In this document: positions 55,994 through 64,000 of the stretch, one piece after another
Layout of the letters: each line of letters opens with the position of its first letter
Numbering within the stretch: the stretch's first letter is position 1
Assembly (NCBI GenBank): GCA_023627715.1
Contig: JAMAHW010000002.1
Span: 806,001-870,000, forward strand
Length of the DNA: 64,000 nt
Direction: 5' to 3'
Origin: Periconia sp. R9002
Taxonomy: Eukaryota > Ascomycota > Dothideomycetes > Pleosporales > Periconiaceae
Position numbers and translations under genes: made by a program
The notes under the pieces: model-generated
Databases searched by the model: none
What the model was told of the DNA's origin: nothing
Seen by the model: the letters and a program-made list of their open reading frames with translations, nothing else

Positions 55994-58374
55994 ATGCAGA
56001 GCTTTGCCAACAGCAGCGATGCTGCTCCCCAGCGGCCCTCGTCCCAACCTCAGCAGTCCACTGCGCCTGCGAAGCCTGCCGGTCCGCCGAAACCCCATCC
56101 CACTGGCATGAGCGACGTAAAGCCCCGTCTCACCAAGGAGCAACATGATATTCTCGAAAAGCACTTTCAACAGCAGCACAAACCAAGCACCAACACCAAA
56201 AGAGGTTTCGCAGAATCTCTCGGTGTGCCTTTGGACAAGATCAATGTCGGTGCCCTTCCTCTTACTTGCTTACTTCGCCCAGTACATACTAACTTGCCGT
56301 GCAGAATTGGTTCCAGAACCGGAGAGCAAAGGTGAAACAAGACTTCAAGAAGCAGGTCAATCAGTACAATATGAGCTTGGGTCTTTATGGCCAACCGCCA
56401 GTGCCCATGATGCCGCCACAGTTTCCCCCGCACGGAGACCCTCATCAGGCCCACCTCTCCATACCCCCTGAGTACTATGCCGTCTCGGCCGACCTCAGCC
56501 CCGCAAGTGTACCTGTTCAGAGTGTCGAAGGCCCGTCTGCACTGGACTTGGGCCCGCAAATGGCGCTTCAGCAGCAGGCTTATGATATGCATCACTCTCT
56601 GCGCTCCATTCCCGAAGCGGATCGGGCGACTGCATACAATCCCAATGCTGTTATGCACTCCTTTATGGCTGCGACCGCAGGCGCTCCGTACATGCAGCAC
56701 AATGCGGCCACCCTTCCTCCTCAAGACACCGCTTACTCCTACGAGACATCGAATTTTATTGACGGGATGCCCAACTATACCGTGTCCTCGACGATAGACA
56801 GCAACTCCGCACCCTCTCATGCACCCTTCCAATTTGATGATTTTGGGATTGATTTTACTTCGCTCACCGCCAACCCATCTCAAGGCGCAGAGTTGCAGAA
56901 CGGTGGTGGCTCCATCTCCGACGAAGCGTCCCCCTTCTCGGGCGCCCAGTCAAGCGCAACCACGCAATCATCAAATGCACCGAATCCCCCGTCGGTTGCT
57001 TCAATCACTTCCATGTATTCGGGATGGACCGATGAACAAAAAGTTGGACAGGACGCCAAGTCCAACAACGATACCGACGACGTGTTCGACTCACCTTATA
57101 ACCTTCCTCAGGCGTCCGTCTCAGACGCTGCGCTGTTTGCTTGGAACCAAGGCGGGCATGGCCATTCTTTCTCACAAGGGGACTTTTATGCGCACTCAAA
57201 CACATCCGCGCAAGCTGGTCTCTCTTCACCTGGTCAGCACGAGCGCACGGTCAGCGCAGGCCCTTCGGAATTCGAGGCCCCGATTTTCGGTGACGATGGT
57301 CTCCCACGGAGAAATTCTTCGACCAGTAATCTGGCCAGCAATATTGAAGCGATCAATATCCAGAACCGTACGCCTGACCAGTCTGATCATGGTGACCAGA
57401 CTTCCAGCATCGCCACGCGCAGACAGCAGCGACCCACTGCTCTTAACTCGAACACGTTGAGGAGTGCATCCTACAGCGGTGGTATGCCGTCTCCTGGAAA
57501 CAACGGTGATCAGACCCTCCGAAGGATTCGTTCTTCCGGTATCGCCAGTGCCTCGGGTCGTGTGCAGAAGCCCACCGCGGGGCCTTCCCAGCGCTCCCCC
57601 ATGTCGCTAACTTTCACTGAGGCTGCCTCTTCCCCCAAGTTTGCTAGGACCTTCTCTGCCTCCAGCACCACCACGGTCGGCGGTGCTCAAGGTGGAGGAA
57701 GCTTAGCGCCACCCACACCTCAGACACCAAACGAGACGCCGCGATTTCCGTATTGGCAGAGCAATACCGTACTCCGGAATCACCCGACCATGCCTGATCA
57801 TAGCAGTCCAGAAAGTCTCAATGCAACGTGGTCGATGGATCCACCCTCAGCTGGCAATTACTCTAGTGGCACTTCACCTCCTTCAACGCCTTTGGATCTA
57901 GCGCAACTCAACCAAGCAAGGCTTACCCAGGAGAGTTTGTACCGTGATACGCCACCGCAATCAGCACCGGCTACACAGCAAGGCTTTCCTCGTACTACCA
58001 TGATGCAGCCCCCGCAAATGAGGGCTGGGTTTCACTCATCCACCGATCTCACTATTGCGCAGCCCAAGCCATCACATTTCAGGAGGCCCTCACTTCCGGA
58101 GCCGGGACAGGGGCATGCGGAGAATTCCAACCAGATGTATAGTGGGCCGTTTGGAAACCTCAGCTATGACAACTTCAATGATGTTTCCCTCACCGGTATC
58201 ACCCACAATGTGCCCTTTGCCCCGCCGGTTTCAGCTATGCCAGACTTCCTCGTCCACCAGTATGCACCTCCCATCGCTCCTGGCCCCAACGGCACTTTTA
58301 TGCGGCGTCCGAACGAGCCGCAGACGAAGAATTTCATTTTTGCAAACCAGGGCCCGAGCGACTTCCGTTCTTAA
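55994..58374 (+). CDS. Homeobox transcription factor
   Basis: Two exons, 55994-56245 and 56305-58374, encode 773 aa. The homeodomain covers about residues 41-100: KPRLTKEQHDILEKHFQQQ, KPSTNTKRGFAESLGVPLDKIN, then after the intron NWFQNRRAKVKQDFKKQ. The recognition helix has the invariant W48, F49, N51 and R53. The intron splits helix 3 with an unusual GTCGGT donor and good TACTAAC/GTGCAG signals; removing it restores exact homeodomain spacing. The remaining 670 residues are Ser/Pro/Gln/Asn-rich and disordered, with patches such as FQFDDFGIDFTSLT that look like an acidic activation domain. Comparable fungal proteins (S. pombe Phx1, Aspergillus Hbx proteins) control development, conidiation and stationary-phase responses. 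The long repeat-rich upstream region suggests complex regulation. Confidence 0.9.
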
Positions 58375-61300
58375 CGATCTGCGTTTAGCCGACGGCATGG
58401 GCGTTCATTTTCTGGATATACAATTCATCTTTGGGATATACCCGGTAGGAAGCATCCTGCTATTCTGTTTATTGCTTTCTGGGGGATGCCTTGGGCCATC
58501 TATCGCCATCTCCGCGCATTGTTCCATATCGATTCTGAACGCGACTCGCAGCCAGCGTTCAGGCAGGACTGACCTGCCCTCTCCATATACCTTCTTGCTC
58601 TGGATGTCTCGACTTGAACGATTGTACGCAAATGCTCTCCTCTAGTGGCCTTTGCTACGCCTCTCTAATTATAATACGGCTTGGCTTTCCTGTTTCTTGT
58701 TCATTTTTCTCACATCGCTCGGCGCTGGTGACGGGAAAAATCACTTGTTGTTTAGGATCTGCGTTGGCTTTGCTATTTTTTCTCGCGTTGTTTCCTTGTT
58801 GCTTCTTTTGGGCAGCAAAAACGTTTCTTGTCTCTTTTTTATTAACGACAGCGCACGCTCCTTTCTGTATAACAAGACCACTCCTTTTAACGATCTGGGA
58901 TCAACACATACACTTTATGTAATGGTGGATGGGCGCATTATGATACGCTCCTTACACTTAATGTCTCTCTTATTCCGTAATGCTGTGGCCTAGGTCTGGC
59001 CATTGATGACCATTGTGGCGGCATCGAATGATGGAAATGGGAATGGGCGGCGCAACGGCTTCTTTTTTTCTAATGGTTTCCACGGCAAAGCTGTTCCTTC
59101 GCATGTAGGACGCAGGTGGAGGAAGAAGGATATTTATGGTGCGGATGCAAGTCAGATAGACACACACGACTCCTCTATATTCACCCCCAGTTCGTCGAAA
59201 GATGGGCCGGGAAAGGGAATTTCTCACGGAGGATTGTAGTGTTGAACGATGTTCTTTTAGGAGGCTGTTATCACAGTCCTCTTATTTCTTTTGATATTAT
59301 TCGCGAATTTTACATCCCCTCTTGAAGTTTTGCGAATCATCGGCGTACTGTCTGGCTAATAATTGTGACGTATGTTGTTCATTTGAAACCCCCCAAACCA
59401 ACCAAACCCCCGTCGTTTTACCAGAAAAAAAGGGCCTTCATATATGTACACGCGCGTGTACTTGCATATTATTATTTTTTTCATATATGTGTTGATTGAC
59501 TTGGGTACGTGCGTCGTCGTTGACCAATCTATCTCTGACCTCGGAAATCCTCTGAACGCACGGGGGTGTGGTGGTTGGGGTAATGTAGTTGGGGAAGAGT
59601 TTGAGATGAAAAGGGGGAATGTGGTTGTTTGTTTATGCGTTAGCGGTTTGGGGTTGGGGGTTTTGAAAAAAAAGGGGGTAGGTGGTGTGAGGTAGGTACA
59701 TGCACATGTACGTTGTTTTTGGGGGGTGTAGATGGAGAGGGAGGGAGAGGGGGAGAGAGCGAGTGAATTCGAAATATTCGTTCGTTCGTTTGTTTGTTTG
59801 TTTGTTTGTTTGTTTACTGGGTTGTTTAGGGCTGTATGTATATATGTTGTTGTTTCCTTCCTACAAAGAAAACTCGTGGTGTGGTTGATGAGCTTAGGAG
59901 GAAGAAGAAGTTTAATAAAACAGACAGACATTCAACTCAAAACACGGCCAAATGAACGTACTGTGTGTATGTACACATGATGGAGATTATTTAAATCTCT
60001 TGACAATTCACCTTAAGATATCTATACGTGTGTAATTACAGACCTTAAACACCCAGGGTTGATAAGCTTGTCTTTGTTTGCTCAATCTGCCTCACGTCCC
60101 CCTTCTTTTACTCTCGTAGTGTATCGTAATCGTAACCTTTTCATCACCATCTTCTTCTCCCCTTAAATAAAGAAAAGAGAAAACCCATCACATAAACAAA
60201 CACCCCCCCCCCTCTCTTAAACACCTAACCGCCCAATCACCGCTCATCGGACCGAAAGCCACATCACACATCACACATCACACCACTCTCTTAGCCCCCC
60301 ATCGCCCCCCTAGCCACGACGCGGTCCGTCTCCAATCAGGCCAAACCTAGATAAAACCAGCGTAGCCTTCTCGTCCTGGTGTGTGTGGCTTTGATGAACG
60401 GGACGACGGGGGGAAATGCTAGGATGGGATGGGATGTGTATGTGTATGTGTATGTGGTGGGAGATGATTTGTGGGAATAAGTCGTGCTTCGGGGGTTTGG
60501 AGGAGGGGATTCGGCGGTTCGGTGGTTCGGTGGTATTTTGTGTGGACTCAAGCTAGGTATGTATGCAGGGAGGTGAAGGGGATTTGGTGATGCGGGTGGC
60601 TGAGGAGATAATGATGGGGAGGGGAGGGTAGTGGTGCGGTCGGGGCTTTGGGGATACGGGGGTGGGGGAGGTTAGGTCTTTGATAGGTACATTGTAGGTA
60701 CATGTTTGATTTGGACGAAGGGGGAATGGGAGCGACACCTAGGTATCCCAACCATCATCGCTTCGTCAAAGGACTACTTCGTTCTTCATTATCGTATTCT
60801 GTATGTACAGTACGTATATGTATTCTTTCTAAACTTTCTCCCACACGACGGACGAACGAACGAACGAGCGGCGGGCGGAAGGATGAAAAAGATGGGTGTT
60901 ACACACACATACACACACACAGCCTCGGGCTATGCCCTCCAAAAAAAAAGCGCCGCCAAAATCGCAACGAACGAACAACAATTCGTTTAACAAGTTGTTA
61001 ACTAAATATAGGACTTTTTACATGCAGCGAGCTGCATTCGCTGCAGGATGCAGGATGCATATGTGCCTAGTGGGTTGCGTGCGTGCATGTGCGTGTATGC
61101 AATACGTAGCTAGCAGGAAAGCGGATATAAAAAGATGGATTGACGGGTTGTTTGAGGGGTAAAACGACGGCGAGGGTTTGTGAGGGTGAGCCGTTTGGAG
61201 GTCTATGATTAGGAAATGAGCAGGGGTGTGCTAGGTTTGATGGGTTTAGCTGGGGGAAGAAGGGCTTGAGAGGATAGTGCTTTGGTGGAAGAAGGACATG

Positions 61301-61825
61301 TGACTGAGAGTGGTTTTTTTTCGCGATCCTTTTTCTTACTTTTTCTCTCTCTCGATTGTATAGAACTTTACATGACAGTATTTGATGCATGGCAGCCAAA
61401 CATTTGTTGCTTCGGACCCTGTACTGACTTGGTGGCGTGAGATGCAAAGCGTGATAGAGGTTAAGGTTTCGGTTGTTTTTCCTTTCCTTCGATTTGCATT
61501 CTTGATTGGTTGTTGGGTGAACATTGCAGACTGCAGATTTTTTCACTCCTCGTATCTTGAACTGTCGATCTTCATTATCATCTACCAACTGGAAGCACGA
61601 GATTGGAAAACATATGAGATATCGGATATCCCAGAAGTATGGTGCGGAAGTATGTTGGTATCGAAAGTCAATCCGTTTCCACGAGGTCACGATTTCTCTC
61701 TGTATAACACTCTCCCTATCGTGTCACATCCTAGTTGAGGATGTATTTGTGATATATTTGTGTCTATACCGCGAGTAATTCGATTACTATTGCAATGACA
61801 TTCTTCTTTTTTTATCGCTCTCTCC
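58375..61825. other. Microsatellite-rich intergenic region between convergent genes
   Basis: About 3.4 kb containing both 3' UTRs. Repeats: GTTC/GTTT tetranucleotides at 59778-59815, ACATCACACATCACAC near 60263-60282, GGGAT and TGTGTA runs at 60424-60455, GAAC/ACGA runs near 60848-60870, and a CA run at 60903-60920. A 191-codon minus-strand frame here is Thr/Pro low complexity and reads through the repeats. No gene recognised. Confidence 0.6.
59778..59815. repeat. (GTTC)n(GTTT)n microsatellite
   Basis: Three GTTC-type units followed by about six GTTT units in tandem; non-coding. Confidence 0.85.
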
Positions 61826-62677
61826 CTACTGGGCCTGCAAGTACCCCTTCTTCTGCAAGTACTCTGTAATGATCCTCACGGCATCTTCCACGCTGGTCTC
61901 GTGGCTCTTGATTACAATCTCCGGGTTTTCGGGAGCTTCGTACGGCGCACTAATGCCAGTGAACTCTGGGATCTTACCCTCGCGCGCCTTCTTGTAGAGA
62001 CCCTTGGGATCGCGAGCCTCAGCGACCTCGAGCGGGATGTCCACGTAAACCTCGATGAATGGAAGGGGCTCATCTGAAGGGTCGGCACCGGGCGCGGCGT
62101 GAAGGGAGCGTGCGGTCTCGCGGTCTGCCTTGTACGGCGAGATGAAGGAAGTGATGGCAATGGTGGAGGAATCGGCGAAGAGTTTCGCGACCTAAATACG
62201 TGGGGGTCACCAGTTAGCTTGGCTCCATCATTTGCTTTTTCTCTTTCCTTCACTGGGCTTCAATTGGCTTGACCAAGGCGCGGCGTAGATGGCGTGCGAA
62301 TGTCGAACGCTTTCGCCATTGAGGTTGGTAGACAGGTGCGGAGAGCATACCTCAGCAATCCGCCTGATGTTCTCGTTCCGGCTCTTCTCGTCGAAACCCA
62401 AATCCTTGTTCAAACCGAATCGCACATTGTCACCATCAAGTCTGTATGCTGCGAGGCCTTGGTGGAGAAGATGTTGCTCCAGGGCGGTAGCAATGGTGGA
62501 TTTGCCCGAGGCAGAGAGGCCGGTGAACCAGATTGTCAAGCCGCGCTGCTTGCGGAATGTGTTGCGCTCGCCGCGGGTCAGCGACGGGTGCCATGTGATG
62601 TTACTATAGCGAATTGTCAGTATAATGTGCAGAATGCGCAAAAGGCGGGGCATGGTGGGGTGAAGTTACGTTGACAT
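61826..62677 (-). CDS. Adenylyl-sulfate kinase (APS kinase, Met14 type)
   Basis: Three exons, 62677-62670 (ATGTCAAC only), 62603-62351 and 62191-61826, encode 208 aa. The protein reads [19 protein letters not shown], then P-loop [17 protein letters not shown] (GLSASGKS, residues about 32-39), then [15 protein letters not shown], the APS-binding block, [12 protein letters not shown] and [25 protein letters not shown]. It phosphorylates adenosine 5'-phosphosulfate to PAPS in the cytosol, the second step of sulfate assimilation toward cysteine and methionine. Length equals the stand-alone fungal enzyme. The eight-base first exon was placed because the frame before TNITWHPS otherwise lacks a normal start. 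No other sulfur gene is adjacent. Confidence 0.94.
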
Positions 62678-63268
62678 TGTGAATTTGGTTATGAGGATTG
62701 AGAAGTTGGAGAATGTTTGTGCTGCTGGATCAACCTTGGTTTGGGTGGTGGGAAGATGGGAAGAGCGAGAGTAGAGTATACAATGGCGACGGGCAGACCT
62801 GAGAGATAAATTAATTGCAAGACCGACTTCGCTTTAAGAACTTGCAAGCGCCACGAGGGGAAAGTTACTAGTGTAGATGACGTGCTGCCGGGCGGGCACT
62901 AGTCGTCTGCAGGGATCATTGATCTCTCCGTAGGGCTGACTGACGATCAGTTGCCAGTTTCAACTTCACTTTACGTTATTTTGGCCAATTATTTATAGTT
63001 TATTGTATCGAAAACATCCAAGTCACGAGTAAGAGGGTGGTGGTATTGGTTAGAGATATCATTACTACTAACGAGGGAATCTGACAAAAGCAGGCTTCTT
63101 CCAAGTCAAAAACATGCAAAGCTTGATTCAACCAAACACCGTACACCGTACACCGTCTCCTATGACCGAACAAGACCAAATACATGAACCATACCATATG
63201 CAAATGCGTTTATTCGTAATACTTTCCATTGATGATGGAACCTTCAAGATTCCCCACTCATCCACAGC
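62678..63268. other. Intergenic region, APS kinase promoter
   Basis: About 590 bp between the APS kinase start and the stop of the edge gene. Contains the kinase promoter and the 3' UTR of the edge gene; a short ACACCGT triplicate at 63137-63158. Nothing else recognised. Confidence 0.5.
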
Positions 63269-64000
63269 TCATAGCCTTGGACGAGACGCCTCAGAGACCC
63301 TGATCACGCTTGGACGAGGTGCCTCAGAGACCCTGATCACACTTGGACGAGATTCCTCCGACTCCCTGATCACACTTTTCAAACCTCCACTATCCGCAAC
63401 CAGGTCCCTGTCAAAAGGACAAAATGTGTGCCATTGGATAATATTACGGAGGCGTTTATTCTGGCAGGGAGGGATCCTCCTCGGCACAATCTCAACCTCC
63501 TTCTCTCTCCTCATCTGCCTCACGACAATGTCCCTCTGTTTCCAATCCAGCTTCACATCCGGCAGGCGCTGGAATTCTTTGAGAGATTCGGGGACGGGAG
63601 GTTCATTGAACATTTCCATCTTGCCGATGTCAGCCTCTGCGATGAGAAGTTTCCGAGCGTGGAACTCTTCCCAGGGGTTGACGCCGATAAGTGGTTGGTA
63701 GGCACCGTTGTAGTGCACGTTTACATGTTCGCTGTTACGAGGTACGTGACGACTACGGTAGTAATCATGGACTCTGTCTTCCCGGTGGTGGACACGAGGA
63801 TGTACGATCCTGCCTCTGTCTGGGTTCTCCCGTGCTCTTCTCCTTGTCTCCTCTGAAAGTTGTAGCTCTCGGTTATAGGCATTTGGAATTTGGATGGGTT
63901 GCGACCGCGTGATTATGATGAGAGAGCTGGCACGGGGCCTGGAGTTTCCTGCCCATGTTGTGCGTCTGCGCCTCGGAACTGCGGCTTCTCCGGTTCTGTT
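63269..64000 (-). CDS. Hypothetical protein, 3' part only, with 11-residue C-terminal repeats
   Basis: The minus-strand frame is open from the window edge to TGA at 63269-63271, 243 codons, so the 5' end lies outside. No family recognised. The upstream part is Arg-rich (PRRRRTTW, EETRRRARENPDRGR, VHHREDRVHDYYRSRHVPR), followed by an ordered-looking HYNGAYQPLIGVNPWEEFHARKL and FQRLPDVKLDWKQRD. It ends with three tandem 11-aa units of the type RPSVIRVSEAS encoded by a 33-bp repeat. The charged, Tyr/Arg-rich composition suggests a disordered, perhaps nuclear protein, but I assign no function. Confidence 0.6.
   Translation of the reverse strand, partial: NRTGEAAVPRRRRTTWAGNSRPRASSLIIITRSQPIQIPNAYNRELQLSEETRRRARENPDRGRIVHPRVHHREDRVHDYYRSRHVPRNSEHVNVHYNGAYQPLIGVNPWEEFHARKLLIAEADIGKMEMFNEPPVPESLKEFQRLPDVKLDWKQRDIVVRQMRREKEVEIVPRRIPPCQNKRLRNIIQWHTFCPFDRDLVADSGGLKSVIRESEESRPSVIRVSEAPRPSVIRVSEASRPRL
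63281..63378. repeat. 33-bp tandem repeat, three copies
   Basis: Units start CTTGGACGAG and end CCCTGATCAC. Copies 1 and 2 differ at few positions, copy 3 is more diverged. Lies in the coding frame of the minus-strand edge gene and keeps it open (33 = 11 codons). Confidence 0.85.

Noticed and set aside
59356..59931. 191-codon minus-strand frame
   Set aside because: Low-complexity translation through the GTTT microsatellite and A/T-rich tracts; consistent with 3' UTR or intergenic DNA.

Overview
The window looks like nuclear DNA of a filamentous ascomycete (Pezizomycotina, probably Dothideomycetes). The genes have short introns of about 45-150 bp with GTRNGT donors and CTAAC-like branch points. 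They encode fungal Zn(II)2Cys6 factors, a CpcA/Gcn4-type bZIP, a 2EXR protein and a MYND protein. The class-level assignment is inference; no rRNA or mitochondrial marker is present.

Layout. 0-13 kb: a TBC Rab-GAP, an AflR-like Zn2Cys6 regulator, the DEAD-box helicase dbp4 divergent from a DNAJC8/Spf31-type J protein, then a PAS-containing zinc-cluster regulator. 12.9-18.4 kb holds no recognisable gene. 18-27.5 kb is compact housekeeping: dbp10 divergent from RPA32 (rfa2), a four-exon DUF202 membrane protein divergent from a CIA30 complex I assembly factor, and a fungal-specific transcription-factor-like protein. 28-36.7 kb: an unknown low-complexity protein, the cross-pathway regulator cpcA with an elaborate upstream-ORF leader, and a 2EXR protein. 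37-41 kb looks like a decaying accessory patch: an FAD/BBE oxidoreductase and a MYND protein, each interrupted by one in-frame stop, next to a short foldback repeat. 42-52 kb: a DHA1-type MFS exporter, delta-1-pyrroline-5-carboxylate dehydrogenase, the nucleolar GTPase nug1 and a HAD sugar/glycerol-phosphate phosphatase. 52-64 kb: a long gene-free upstream region rich in TGTAC palindromes, a homeobox regulator, a microsatellite-rich intergenic stretch, APS kinase, and the 3' end of an unknown gene running off the right edge.

Functional links. dbp4, dbp10 and nug1 all act in nucleolar ribosome assembly. cpcA is the general amino-acid control activator; P5C dehydrogenase (proline catabolism) and APS kinase (sulfate assimilation) are amino-acid-related neighbours, but nothing seen makes them direct targets. 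No operon, toxin system, CRISPR array or obvious biosynthetic cluster is present. The most interesting points are the cpcA leader (two well-placed uORFs plus a long AUG-less frame fused in register to cpcA), the two neighbouring genes with single nonsense changes, and the short dispersed/foldback repeat family. All exon boundaries were read by eye from splice signals and reading frame.
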